A DNA stretch of 64,000 nt, taken from Gammaproteobacteria bacterium. GTDB taxonomy: Bacteria > Pseudomonadota > Gammaproteobacteria > Eutrophobiales > Eutrophobiaceae. The position numbers were made by a program, and so were the translations under genes. This document shows positions 55,349 to 64,000 of this stretch, piece by piece. The notes beneath the pieces were generated by a model. The model saw nothing but the letters and a program-made list of their open reading frames with translations. It searched no databases and had not been told where the DNA came from. Each line of letters opens with the position of its first letter. The stretch's first letter is position 1. The stretch is from positions 1 through 64,000 of the forward strand of contig CANKCB010000010.1 in NCBI GenBank assembly GCA_947480335.1, written 5' to 3'.

Positions 55349-57013
55349 ATGGAAAATTTTGATGTTCCCATGTTGATGAACAGTCTTCCGCTTATCATGA
55401 ATATTGGCAAATGGCTGGGTATCAGTCTCGGCCTGCTCTATATCGTTGCCGCATTCGGTATCAGCATGCTGGCAGCCCGTCTCCGTCATCCCCATGCGTG
55501 GATTGCCTGGATACCGGTAGCCAATCTTTACCTGTTGTGTCGTCTGGCAAAAGTCAGCCCACTATTTATACTTTTTGCCATAGTACCAGTACTCAATCTA
55601 TTCATACTGGCTTATCTCGGTACCTGTATCGCTCCGCGTGTAGGTAAATCAGCGGTACTTGGCGCCATACTCGGTTTTCCGATTCTGGGTGCATTTATTC
55701 CTTTGCTACTGGCAACAGGAAATAATATTGAACCACTACCTGAAGGTGCAAAAGCACCCTCAACTTCACCCATCGTATATGCCCTCATTAATGCCGGTGT
55801 TGCAGCCGGATTGATCATCCTTGCCGGTGTTGGAATCAAAATGGCCAACAAGATGACTGAACGAGTGACGCCCACCGCAGAGCAGGCGGCGGCTACATTA
55901 CCCAAACGAATGGCCGGTACCCTCACCGAATTTCCAATTGATACCAATACCGACGATCCTGCACGACCAGTTAATGTAATGACGGTCGGTTTCGCCTCCG
56001 GCAATGCGGCAGAATCCGTTTCACCTGTGGGACTGCAATCATCGCAACTTCCCCCCTGGATTGATCCATCATCGTTGCCAACGATGGCTGAAAGTGCCAT
56101 GTCCGCTGACTATCATTCTGACAAGTCCAGCGCACAGGTGAGTGTGGTCACCCTCGCCATGCGCGATAATGCAACCTCAACCCTGACTCCACCCAGCCAG
56201 ACCGCATTAAATGAACTGGGGCAGAATACGAAGGTAAGTGGTGTTGAATTACAGAGTGCCAGTGGAGTCAAATATCAGGGCTACCATGTCAGTACGCCCA
56301 CATCCAGTTACTATGCGTTGCAACAGGCAGAGAACCAAACTGCCATTATCATCTCTGCCAACGATGCGGCAGGCGTGGAAATTGCCGAAAGACTCGCCAG
56401 CAATATAGGCAATGGCAACGGCCTGCTCGAATTTGAACAATACCGCAACTCCTTTGGTCAGATGCCTTCAACTCCGACAGGGTCCAGCATGGCATTCCTG
56501 AAATCTTTCACTGAAGATGATATTGCACTAATGGTCAGGCAATTTGATCAGGGACTGAATCAGGCGCGTGCCGAAGGAGAAGTCGACCCACAAATAGCAT
56601 CCCTGATAGACATGGCTCGTGCCATAGTACCCAGCAATGTTTCAGTTGCCTATTACACAACATCGAGTCCACAGAAACTCTACGGGGCAGCCGTGGCGGG
56701 TTATTCAAGCTCGACGATCTCATGGACCGCCTTGCAAACTCTGGGTGTATTGCAATCTGTCATTCCGGGGCAGATTCCTGCCGAGATCGCCGCGGATTTA
56801 CCTTTTGACTATACTCTGAATCCGATACAAGTAGGCGAAGCCTCCGGTTATATCTTTGATGCCAAAAGTAAGGAGTCTACGAATGCGGAATTCCCTGTTC
56901 ATGGTGGCGTAATCCTGTTACGACAGGGAGCTTCCATTGTGTTACTCGGTGAGGCCGGCTCGACGTCAGAGGCATTGCTCAGCTGGGCCGAAAACTACGT
57001 GTCCGGGAACTAA
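55349..57013 (+). CDS. Membrane protein with DUF5684-like N-terminal region, unknown
   Basis: 554 residues. Three to four membrane segments in residues 10-115 include AARLRHPHAWIAWIPVANLYLLCRLA, a pattern seen in DUF5684-type proteins; another segment lies near 145-165. The remaining 380 residues form a large soluble, probably periplasmic domain rich in Ser, Thr and Ala with no motif I recognise. ATG 55349 has a GGAGG site 5 bases upstream; the frame is open from 55286. It stands alone between a phosphatase gene and fadE. Confidence 0.65.
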   Translation: MENFDVPMLMNSLPLIMNIGKWLGISLGLLYIVAAFGISMLAARLRHPHAWIAWIPVANLYLLCRLAKVSPLFILFAIVPVLNLFILAYLGTCIAPRVGKSAVLGAILGFPILGAFIPLLLATGNNIEPLPEGAKAPSTSPIVYALINAGVAAGLIILAGVGIKMANKMTERVTPTAEQAAATLPKRMAGTLTEFPIDTNTDDPARPVNVMTVGFASGNAAESVSPVGLQSSQLPPWIDPSSLPTMAESAMSADYHSDKSSAQVSVVTLAMRDNATSTLTPPSQTALNELGQNTKVSGVELQSASGVKYQGYHVSTPTSSYYALQQAENQTAIIISANDAAGVEIAERLASNIGNGNGLLEFEQYRNSFGQMPSTPTGSSMAFLKSFTEDDIALMVRQFDQGLNQARAEGEVDPQIASLIDMARAIVPSNVSVAYYTTSSPQKLYGAAVAGYSSSTISWTALQTLGVLQSVIPGQIPAEIAADLPFDYTLNPIQVGEASGYIFDAKSKESTNAEFPVHGGVILLRQGASIVLLGEAGSTSEALLSWAENYVSGN

Positions 57014-57077
57014 ACCACGAATTATCCGCACCGACGCGGATGCAATAGACTGGTTTTATTTGCCGGACTGTCTGTTG

Positions 57078-59513
57078 TTATTGGCTAATATGACTGAATG
57101 CATCGTAGGGAAAATCGTCGACATTGATGATATCCATGATCTTCGCATCAAAATCACGCATACGCTCGGCAGCGTCATTATCCAGTACACCAGCGCTGGC
57201 TGCCGCGTTGATTAAAGGCAGTCCCATCAAATCCGGCATCCGTTTTTCCTTGACCGCTTTGCGCATAGTGGCGATAAACGGTTCCATTTCATCAGCGAGT
57301 ACCAGCAGCTGATCCAGTTTGCCGACCTGATTAAAATCACTGGCAGTCAAATAGGCCCCCTCGGTTAACAGCTTGCGCGTCTGGGTATTGTGCGTGACCA
57401 GTCCGGCAATCTGTTTTTCCAGCGTGTCAGCTGGCATGGCAAATCGGGCTCCCAGCGGGAACACCATGCATTGCAGCTTCCAGGCCGCCAGTCGGTTTGG
57501 CAAATTCTGCAAAAGCTCGATCATTGCCTTCTGGTATTGATGTAACAAATACTGGCAGGACCATTCCACTACCGGCTTCAGCTGGGCGGGCGCGCCGTCG
57601 TCTTCATATTGTTTCAATACCATGCTGACCAGATACAGGTTACTTAATAAATCCCCGAGTCTTGCTGATATCATTTCGCGTTTCTTCAGTGAAGCCTGCA
57701 TGGTCAACATCGCCACATCGGCTACCACGGCAAATGCTGCACTCAGCCGGTTCACCTGTCGATAATAAGGTGCCAGAGCAGACGGAAATGCCCCCTGTAT
57801 GAACAACGAACCTGTCAGTGCACTGACAAAAGCCAGCGCACTATTTCTGATGGTATTGCCCGCATGTTCAAATAATACCCGGTCAAACTCATTAACAACT
57901 TCGGTCGTCCCGGTTTTACCTGCCAGTTCCATTTCCTTCAACACGTAAGGATGACAACGGATTGCACCCTGTCCGAAGATCATCAGGCTGCGTGTCATGA
58001 TGTTGGCGCCTTCCACAGTGATCGCGACCGGAACGGATTCGTAGGCTGCTGACAGAGTATTTTTGGGGCCTTTCATAATTGCCTTGCCGCCCTGGATGTC
58101 CATACCATCATTAATGATCTGTCTGGCCATTTCCGTACAATGGTATTTCAGGATGGAGGCAGCAACAGCCGGTCTCGCGCCCCGGGTAATCGCATGCGCT
58201 GTCTGTAATGTCGCCGCATGAATGATGTAGTTAAAACCGGCCATTCTGACCAGTGGCTTTTGCACACCTTCAAACTCGGCCAGCGGCAACCCAAACTGAC
58301 GGCGGATACGGGCATAGGCACCGGTAGCCGCAAGGGTGTTTCTCGCAATTGAATTTGAAATGGTCGGTAAACTGATCGCCCGACCGGTAGACAGACATTC
58401 AATTAACATACGCCAACCATGCCCGGCCATGGCCTTGCCGCCAATTATAAAATCCAGTGGCACAAAAATGTCCTTACCACGAATAGGACCGTTAAGGAAT
58501 GGATCGCCAATTGGGTAGTGACGCCTGCCGATTTCAAGCCCGACTGTATCCCGTGGTAATAGTGCGCAGGTGATACCGTAATCATCCGTACTCCCCAGTA
58601 AATGATCCGGATCCTGCAATCGAAACGCCAGACCAACCAGCGTGGCAACCGGTGCCAACGTGATATAACGTTTGTTGATGTTCAAACGCATACCAATGAT
58701 TTGTTCGCCTTGCCACTCTCCCTTACAGACCGTACCGGTATCCGGAATCGAGGTCGCATCAGAACCCGCCAACGGTGCAGTCAGTGCAAAACAGGGTAAT
58801 TCCTGACCGGAGGCCAATCTGGGCAAGTAGTGTTGTTTCTGGGCTTCGGTTCCATACCTGACCAGCAGCTCACCCGGCCCGAGTGAATTGGGCACACTGA
58901 CAAAATTACCGACTACGCTTCCGGTACTGAACAATCGTGTCAACACTTGTACCTGCGCCACAGCAGACAGTTCCAGACCGCCATACGCTTTTGGAATTAT
59001 CATGCCGAGAAAACGGTTGGTCTTGATGAAATCGACAACCTCTGGCGGAATATCCGCCAGACGGTAGTTGATATCCCAGCTGTTGACCATCGCACACAAC
59101 TGTTCAACCGGCCCGTCAATAAACGCTTGCTCTTCTGCTGTCAGTGTAGGCTTGCCGACACCGAGTAATTTTTGCCAGTCGGGTTTACCACTGAAAATTT
59201 CACCTTCCCACCAGACTGTACCGGCCTCTATGGCAATGCGTTCGGTCGCGGAGACTGGGGGCAATACCTTACGGTACCAGGACAAAAACGGCGCGGTGAA
59301 TCCCTTGCGTCTGATATCGTCCACAGACAACATCGCCAGTACCACACTGGACAACAGCAGCAGGGTAAACAGGAACACAGACAAACTACCGGTGATCAAG
59401 GCTCCTACGATTAACAGACCATTCGCAATGGCCGAGGATCTCAGGCTGGCTCGAAACAGGGCAAGCAGGATGGCGCCGGTAAAATAGGTGAGGATGATAT
59501 ATACACTGTTCAT
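57078..59513 (-). CDS. fadE: Acyl-CoA dehydrogenase, FadE type
   Basis: An 811-residue protein matching the large FadE form (about 814 in E. coli). Two N-terminal membrane segments (residues about 5-65) are followed by the acyl-CoA dehydrogenase domain (LGMIIPKAYGGLELSA near 170; FALTAPLAGSDATS near 240; EGVQKPLVRMAG near 420) and the C-terminal DUF1974 domain with YLLHQYQKAMIELLQNLPNRLAAW. It does the first oxidation step of fatty-acid beta-oxidation. A GGGAG ribosome site precedes it. The acetoacetyl-CoA reductase gene lies upstream on the same strand. Confidence 0.95.
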   Translation of the reverse strand: MNSVYIILTYFTGAILLALFRASLRSSAIANGLLIVGALITGSLSVFLFTLLLLSSVVLAMLSVDDIRRKGFTAPFLSWYRKVLPPVSATERIAIEAGTVWWEGEIFSGKPDWQKLLGVGKPTLTAEEQAFIDGPVEQLCAMVNSWDINYRLADIPPEVVDFIKTNRFLGMIIPKAYGGLELSAVAQVQVLTRLFSTGSVVGNFVSVPNSLGPGELLVRYGTEAQKQHYLPRLASGQELPCFALTAPLAGSDATSIPDTGTVCKGEWQGEQIIGMRLNINKRYITLAPVATLVGLAFRLQDPDHLLGSTDDYGITCALLPRDTVGLEIGRRHYPIGDPFLNGPIRGKDIFVPLDFIIGGKAMAGHGWRMLIECLSTGRAISLPTISNSIARNTLAATGAYARIRRQFGLPLAEFEGVQKPLVRMAGFNYIIHAATLQTAHAITRGARPAVAASILKYHCTEMARQIINDGMDIQGGKAIMKGPKNTLSAAYESVPVAITVEGANIMTRSLMIFGQGAIRCHPYVLKEMELAGKTGTTEVVNEFDRVLFEHAGNTIRNSALAFVSALTGSLFIQGAFPSALAPYYRQVNRLSAAFAVVADVAMLTMQASLKKREMISARLGDLLSNLYLVSMVLKQYEDDGAPAQLKPVVEWSCQYLLHQYQKAMIELLQNLPNRLAAWKLQCMVFPLGARFAMPADTLEKQIAGLVTHNTQTRKLLTEGAYLTASDFNQVGKLDQLLVLADEMEPFIATMRKAVKEKRMPDLMGLPLINAAASAGVLDNDAAERMRDFDAKIMDIINVDDFPYDAFSHISQ

Positions 59514-59568
59514 TGTAATCTCCCTCTGTAAACCATAGCTGTATTGTAGACGCTGGAAGAGTAAAACG

Positions 59569-59611
59569 CCCGGGTGACTTGCGTGCCGATTGAGCGGACT
59601 AACACCCGGGG
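59569..59611 (-). terminator. Inverted repeat after acetoacetyl-CoA reductase gene
   Basis: CCCGGGTG and CACCCGGG arms separated by about 26 bases; on the minus strand a short TTTT follows. It lies 19 bases beyond the reductase stop. The loop is long, so the call is tentative. Confidence 0.4.
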
Positions 59612-59629
59612 CAGGATACCAGTTGCTGA

Positions 59630-60352
59630 TTAGTACATATGCTGGCCACCATTAATACTCAGTGTGGAACCGGTAATAAATCCGGCATCATCACTGGCAA
59701 GAAACACCACGCCACGGGCAATTTCGGACGATTCACCCAAACGACCGACCGGAATCTTCGCAACGATTTTTTCTAGAATATTCGGAGGTACCGCGCGTAC
59801 CATTTCGGTGGCGATATAACCCGGTGCAATTGCATTCACGGTAATGCCCTTGGCCGCACCTTCCTGAGCCAATGCCTTGGTAAACCCGTGTATGCCGGAT
59901 TTGGCGGCCGCATAATTCACCTGGCCATACTGTCCTGCCTGACCATTGATTGAACCGATATTGACGATGCGACCATATTTTCGATCGCGCATACCATCAA
60001 TCACCGCGCGACATGTATTAAAACAGGATGTTAGATTGGTCTGGATCACGGCGTTCCATTGTTCAAAGGACATTTTCTGCAAGGTGGCATCACGTGTGAT
60101 TCCGGCGTTATTAATCAGTACTTCAATTGGTCCAACTTCTGCTTCAATCTTGTGGACAGCAGCCTGGGTATCTTCAAAATTACCGACATCAAAACGGTAT
60201 ATCGGAATACCTGTTTGCTGGTGAAAGGATTGTGCAGCCGTTTCATTGCCGAAGTAATTTGCGACCACGTTAAACCCGGCTTGTTTCAATGCCAGAGAAA
60301 TTGCCTCGCCGATTCCTCGCGTGCCCCCGGTTACCAGTGCCACTTTTGCCAT
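59630..60352 (-). CDS. phaB: Acetoacetyl-CoA reductase
   Basis: A 240-residue NADPH-dependent SDR. It has TGGTRGIGEAIS near residue 8, NNAGITRDATLQKM near 84-97 (the RDATLQKM block marks PhaB/PhbB), the catalytic Ser in NIGSINGQAGQ, Tyr-x-x-x-Lys in NYAAAKSG near 150, and the C-terminal STLSINGGQHMY typical of PhaB. It makes (R)-3-hydroxybutyryl-CoA for polyhydroxybutyrate. An AGGAGGAGA ribosome site precedes it. No phaC or phaA lies in the window. Confidence 0.93.
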   Translation of the reverse strand: MAKVALVTGGTRGIGEAISLALKQAGFNVVANYFGNETAAQSFHQQTGIPIYRFDVGNFEDTQAAVHKIEAEVGPIEVLINNAGITRDATLQKMSFEQWNAVIQTNLTSCFNTCRAVIDGMRDRKYGRIVNIGSINGQAGQYGQVNYAAAKSGIHGFTKALAQEGAAKGITVNAIAPGYIATEMVRAVPPNILEKIVAKIPVGRLGESSEIARGVVFLASDDAGFITGSTLSINGGQHMY

Positions 60353-60555
60353 TGCGATCTCCTCCTACAAAAATATTGAAAATTAACGATTTTATTATGT
60401 CAGTTCCAACACATAGACAATATCCAGATAAGCAGATGAAAACAAACATTATTATCAGAATATTGCGCCTGAACATGCGAATTCATTTCCGGTGCCGGCC
60501 GGGAATTCTGAGGCGAAATAATTCCGGAAATTCTGTATTTAAAACAGGTGTCCCA

Positions 60556-60601
60556 GCGTTATCATATTAGCATGGGCGTTATGACATCTTGATGATAACG
60601 C
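60556..60601 (+). promoter_or_regulatory. Repeated GCGTTAT half-sites upstream of TPR gene
   Basis: GCGTTATCAT at 60556-60565 is perfectly inverted at 60592-60601 (ATGATAACGC), and a third half-site GCGTTAT lies between them at 60576-60582. Spacing is close to 20 bases, about two helical turns. It ends 46 bases before the start of the TPR/TonB-C gene, a good place for a regulator site; alternatively it forms a leader hairpin. Confidence 0.4.
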
Positions 60602-60647
60602 AGAACCCGAAATAATTCAGACGCTAACGAAACAGGACCTCAACCAA

Positions 60648-62099
60648 ATGTTGAATAACTATCTGTATACCTTACTGGTCAGCGTTTCAGTGTCCATGGC
60701 CAATATCACGCTGGCGGCAGAAACAGATGAGAACACTTTGGCAGATACTGTCCAGGCGGAGGAATCAGATCCCTCTGCCGATTCGGCTGCTACCACGGCG
60801 GACACAGACAAGGCTCCCTTGACGGAGGAACAGATTGAACGTGAACGCACCATCAGCCGATATGCCGAGCAGATACAAAAGCTGGAAAGTGAAAGTGGCG
60901 TTTATAACAGCGAACTGGTAGAGCAACTGCTTGGACTGGGTCTTGCCTATGGTAGCGGCGGCAACCATGTGGAAGCACTGAAAGTCTATCAACGCGCCTT
61001 GCAAATCAGTCGTGTTAACAACGGTCTGCATACGCTGGATCAGATTCCGATTCTGGAACGTATCATTGAAACGAATTCCGCCATGAAGCACTTTGACGAG
61101 CTGAATCAAAACTATAACTACATGTTATGGGTATATGGTCGTAACTACGGTGGTCAAGATGCTCCGGCAATGGCGCCTGTTCTGGAGCGTGTGGCCAACT
61201 GGCATCTGGGTACCTATGAGGCCAATACCGCCCCGCAATCGGTGCCCCATCTGATTGCCGCCAGTAATAGTTTTAGAAAAGTGTTCGCTTTAAAGGGTGC
61301 TATCCAAAATCCGGACAACCCGGAACTGATTGCCCCCTTGTATGGTATTTACCAGTCACATTTAAAGCTGGTGGAAAGGTTTGGTTTTATTTCTCCGATG
61401 CGAGTAAGGGAAATCTACGATCCTTCCCAGTATGCTCCTGGTGGCATGCCGGACTATATCAAGTACATCAATTTTATCCCGCGTGAGTTCAGCCGGGCGG
61501 ATCTGAATGATTTCCAGAAACTGGAGCCTTATACGTTATCTGCGATACAAAACAGCTTTATTCTGGGTCGTGATGTGCTCACTGAAATTCTCCGTATCTA
61601 TGAAGTCAATCCGAAACTACCCGCGCTCGACTATGCCAGGACCTTGATGGAACTGGCAGACTGGTTATTCAAGTTTGAACAAAAGGATCGTTCCGGACCG
61701 GTTTACATCAAGGCCTACCAGCTCCTGACAGACATTAGTCAGGGGGATGTAACCCGGATTGACAAGACGTTTACCGAACCGCATTCACTCGGCCTGATTG
61801 GAACCAATACCTATGGGGCGGCACAAGCGACCAATCTCGCGGGCAAATCCGATGAGGAAATCCAGCAGTTTTTGTCGCAAGGGTTAAAAGACAAGCTCTA
61901 TCTTGCTGCCAGTTTCAATATCAGTTCCTATGGTACCGTCAATAATTTTGAGGTTATCCAGTCTAATCCGGACAACCCCCGGTTCAGGAATGATGTGAAA
62001 CGCAAAGTGCAAACCGTGCCTTTTCGTCCAAAGTATGAAAATGGTAAACCAATACAACAGGAAAACGTTAAGATGGTGTATACGTTCCAAAACGAGTGA
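60648..62099 (+). CDS. TPR protein with TonB-like C-terminal domain
   Basis: A 483-residue exported protein: signal peptide (cut near LAAE), an acidic Ser/Thr/Asp-rich stretch (residues 25-65), a TPR-like helical region (LVEQLLGLGLAYGSGGNHVEALKVYQRALQISR near 88-120) and a C-terminal domain of about 80 residues (YLAASFNISSYGTVNNFEVIQSNPDN...VPFRPKYENGKPI) that resembles the TonB C-terminal fold. There is no N-terminal anchor for ExbB/ExbD beyond the signal, so energy transduction is doubtful. It is followed by two lipoprotein genes with 10-base and overlapping junctions. Confidence 0.75.
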   Translation: MLNNYLYTLLVSVSVSMANITLAAETDENTLADTVQAEESDPSADSAATTADTDKAPLTEEQIERERTISRYAEQIQKLESESGVYNSELVEQLLGLGLAYGSGGNHVEALKVYQRALQISRVNNGLHTLDQIPILERIIETNSAMKHFDELNQNYNYMLWVYGRNYGGQDAPAMAPVLERVANWHLGTYEANTAPQSVPHLIAASNSFRKVFALKGAIQNPDNPELIAPLYGIYQSHLKLVERFGFISPMRVREIYDPSQYAPGGMPDYIKYINFIPREFSRADLNDFQKLEPYTLSAIQNSFILGRDVLTEILRIYEVNPKLPALDYARTLMELADWLFKFEQKDRSGPVYIKAYQLLTDISQGDVTRIDKTFTEPHSLGLIGTNTYGAAQATNLAGKSDEEIQQFLSQGLKDKLYLAASFNISSYGTVNNFEVIQSNPDNPRFRNDVKRKVQTVPFRPKYENGKPIQQENVKMVYTFQNE

Positions 62100-62109
62100 T
62101 GGAAATTCT

Positions 62110-63324
62110 ATGAAAACTGCCCATAAACACCTTTTTACCTTGGCGGTGATCCTGCTGATGTCGTTAGCGGCTGCCTGCAAAACACAGGAAGTCAAGGAAT
62201 CCAGTTCGAGTCCAAGTTCCAGTTCCAGTTCCAGTTCAAGTTCCTCATCAAGTACATCTTCCAGCTCGTCCTCGAGCTCACAGTCATCGAGTTCTTCGTC
62301 CAGTTCATCTTCTAATAACTCATCTTCTTCCTCGTCGAAATCGTCAACCCCCTCCTCAACGAGCAACCCCGGCAGTGCCAGCACCCAGAGCAGTGGTTCC
62401 TCGCAGACTCAGGGTTCAACGGCCAGCCAGGGTAGCATGAACCCATCCGGCTCTACAGGCACTGGGCAAAGCGGAACGCAGGGCACTGGGACGTCGACCT
62501 CATCATCAAGCGGTGTATCTGTTTCGGTACAGCAACCAGATGATGTACTGGATCAGGCCATGGAAGTGTTTAATACCGCTGGACAGAACCAATCCGGGAA
62601 CAAGCAGATACCGGGTCAAACAACTTCAGGCTCTAATGGCAGCGGACAGACCACAGGCAGTCTGCCATCCGGTAGCACAGGATCTACCGCCAATAACGGT
62701 ACCGGCACAGTTGGTACCAGACAAAGCACAGGCGGCATAATACCAGGCACCAGCGGCACACCGGGACAAACCGGTCAATCTGGTCAATCCGGACCGGCTG
62801 GCACAGGCAACACCTCTGGCAGTGGTTCACCCAGAGTACTGGTCATTGGCTCTGGTGCGCCGGTGGCTACCGATCAGGAACGGGTTGAAACCATGGATCG
62901 TGAGCTGGATAAAAGCATGGGTGTATTTGATGGCGTCATACTGAGCAAACGCCAGGAAGTCATTGCAAGAACCAATGAAACTGGCGCAGGTCAAATACCC
63001 GCTGGCAGCAGCACCGCGGCCAATAGCGGAAGTGGTAGTGATGCCGGTTCTGTATCGCCGCCTTTGCTAACGGGCGGTTCAGGTAATGCGAACCAGGGAG
63101 AAACAACCGGTGCGATGCCTGATGCCCAGGGCGACAATCGCAAGGGAGAATACCAGAATAAAGGTAATGCTACGGTTCCGGCAGACATCTCGGATGGCAG
63201 TGATGATGATATCGTCGCCAGACAGTTGCGTGAGGCGGCCATGCAAGAAAAAGATCCGGTTTTACGCGAAAAGCTCTGGAACGAATACCGCAAGTACAAA
63301 GAAGGAGTGCAGGCAAAGAAATGA
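62110..63324 (+). CDS. Ser/Gly-rich low-complexity lipoprotein
   Basis: A 404-residue lipoprotein: signal peptide with lipobox LAAAC near residue 22, then about 60 residues that are nearly all Ser, then a long Gly/Ser/Thr/Gln/Asn-rich region with short repeats (GQSGQSGPAG, SGTPGQTG). Two similar ordered islands are seen, DVLDQAMEVFN and ELDKSMGVFDGVI, and a charged C-terminus. It looks like a spacer or surface-display protein; no enzyme domain is seen. ATG 62110 is set by the signal peptide. Its stop overlaps the next start (ATGA). Confidence 0.75.
   Translation: MKTAHKHLFTLAVILLMSLAAACKTQEVKESSSSPSSSSSSSSSSSSSTSSSSSSSSQSSSSSSSSSSNNSSSSSSKSSTPSSTSNPGSASTQSSGSSQTQGSTASQGSMNPSGSTGTGQSGTQGTGTSTSSSSGVSVSVQQPDDVLDQAMEVFNTAGQNQSGNKQIPGQTTSGSNGSGQTTGSLPSGSTGSTANNGTGTVGTRQSTGGIIPGTSGTPGQTGQSGQSGPAGTGNTSGSGSPRVLVIGSGAPVATDQERVETMDRELDKSMGVFDGVILSKRQEVIARTNETGAGQIPAGSSTAANSGSGSDAGSVSPPLLTGGSGNANQGETTGAMPDAQGDNRKGEYQNKGNATVPADISDGSDDDIVARQLREAAMQEKDPVLREKLWNEYRKYKEGVQAKK
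62200..62345 (+). repeat. Ser-codon low-complexity repeat
   Basis: A run of AGT/TCC/TCA/TCT/TCG serine codons, first as near-perfect AGTTCC units and then mixed. Its complement is open on the minus strand and would read as an acidic Glu/Leu/Asp protein, which is an artefact. Confidence 0.8.
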
Positions 63325-64000
63325 GTACAGCTACAAGACTATTAATATCGTTAATGATCGCGACTGGTCTGCTTACCGGTTGTGGTTCGACGACTATAAA
63401 ATCTACCCAACATAACCCGATTGTGCATAATGCACAGCCCGTGGCAGAGCAGGATTTGCTGGATGTCGGAGTAGACATATTCAAGCCGGGCGTGGATCAG
63501 ACATCAGCAGAGAAAGAAGGCGTCTATCTACAAGTACGCAATGCCGAAGCCCGTTATTTCCCGGCCCAGATTGTGGAAACCCTACAAAACAGTGGCAACT
63601 GGGGCGTAGTCAGATTAATCCCCGGTCGACAAAGCGAAATGGATGTCTGGGTGGATGGACAAATCCTGCAATCGGATGGCGAACAATTACAGTTGCAAAT
63701 TACCGTGCAGGATTCGACCGGCAAGACCTGGTACACCAAAAACTACAAGGGTATCGCCAGCAAATATGCGTATGACAATAGTATCCGTAGTCGCAATGAA
63801 GAGCCGTTCCAGGGTGTCTACAATGACATTGCCAATGATCTGCTCGTGTGGTTCCAGAAACTGAAACCTACCGACATTGCCAACATCCGCACAATCACTG
63901 AACTGAAGTTTGCCAGACAGTTTGCACCGGATGCTTTCAACGATCATATTGAGGTCAGCAGCAAGGGTATTTATACGATCAAACGACTGCCAGCTGCCAA
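63321..64000 (+). CDS. Lipoprotein, C-terminus cut by window edge
   Basis: ATG 63321 overlaps the preceding stop (ATGA) and the frame stays open to the window end, at least 226 residues. Signal peptide with lipobox LLTGC near residue 21; then LLDVGVDIFKPGVDQ, an NAEARYFPAQIVETLQNSGNWG block, VWVDGQILQSDGEQLQLQITVQDSTGKTWYTKNY (a beta-rich domain) and an NDIANDLLVWFQKL helix. The family is not recognised by eye. It probably acts with the two genes before it, all exported. Confidence 0.8.
   Translation, partial: MSTATRLLISLMIATGLLTGCGSTTIKSTQHNPIVHNAQPVAEQDLLDVGVDIFKPGVDQTSAEKEGVYLQVRNAEARYFPAQIVETLQNSGNWGVVRLIPGRQSEMDVWVDGQILQSDGEQLQLQITVQDSTGKTWYTKNYKGIASKYAYDNSIRSRNEEPFQGVYNDIANDLLVWFQKLKPTDIANIRTITELKFARQFAPDAFNDHIEVSSKGIYTIKRLPAA

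Noticed and set aside
62200-62345. CRISPR-like or tandem repeat array
   Set aside because: The units are coding Ser codons of irregular length without spacers.
61884-62384. 166-residue acidic open frame on the minus strand
   Set aside because: It is the reverse complement of the Ser-codon repeat and the end of the TPR gene; the Glu/Asp/Leu runs are a by-product of Ser codons.

Overview
This window reads as chromosomal DNA of a free-living, respiring gammaproteobacterium, probably an aquatic heterotroph. Supporting signs are a block tyrS / M23 peptidase / anmK / cytochrome c' / erpA / bactofilin / DUF6776 / argC, which, apart from the cytochrome, matches the order I remember from Pseudomonas aeruginosa PA0662-PA0668, and beside it hemJ, rubredoxin, thiD-thiE-hemL. 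Other typical genes are a FadE-type acyl-CoA dehydrogenase, acetoacetyl-CoA reductase and a large TonB-dependent receptor. Coding density is high, base composition looks close to balanced, and I see no complete insertion sequence, CRISPR array, rRNA or complete tRNA.

Layout. 1-984: the 5' end of a lipoprotein gene, gene-poor DNA and a 45-base copy of the 3' half of tRNA-Arg(ACG), the typical scar of an integrative element. 985-5988: a thiol/flavin redox operon (TlpA-like, DUF4266 lipoprotein, DUF3570 outer-membrane protein, ApbE FMN transferase, ScsB/DsbD-like reductase). 6459-9560: TonB-dependent receptor. 9879-15253 (minus): ankyrin, DUF1552 and DUF1592-type diheme cytochrome genes. 15462-23680 (plus): seven tightly packed genes resembling the mycobacterial decaprenylphosphoryl-arabinose route (HAD-UbiA, DprE1-like, DprE2-like, GT-C-like membrane protein, epimerase, FAD oxidoreductase, GtrA); the first gene carries an in-frame amber codon. 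23764-27132: zinc-type uptake operon (small Cys/His protein, porin, ZnuA-like, ZnuB-like) without an ATPase gene. 27152-29953 (minus): diheme cytochrome c and Kup. 30307-33139: beta-barrel protein, DUF3293 protein, membrane sulfatase-fold protein. 33299-38464 (plus): a second copy of the DUF1592 / DUF1552 / ankyrin cassette. 38485-49373: conserved housekeeping block. 49370-60352: mixed metabolism and unknown membrane proteins. 60648-64000: TPR/TonB-C protein and two lipoproteins, the last cut by the window end.

The most interesting points are: (1) the DUF3570 protein beside ApbE contains a sequence matching the ApbE flavinylation motif, so the operon may build a covalently flavinylated envelope protein kept reduced by TlpA and ScsB/DsbD; (2) a near-complete polyprenyl-phosphate-arabinose operon in a gammaproteobacterium, whose DprE1-like enzyme has Ala where the mycobacterial enzyme has the benzothiazinone-target Cys; (3) two paralogous, oppositely oriented cassettes pairing a diheme DUF1592 protein, a Tat-exported DUF1552 protein and an exported ankyrin protein. 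All functional statements rest on motif recognition by eye; no database search was run.
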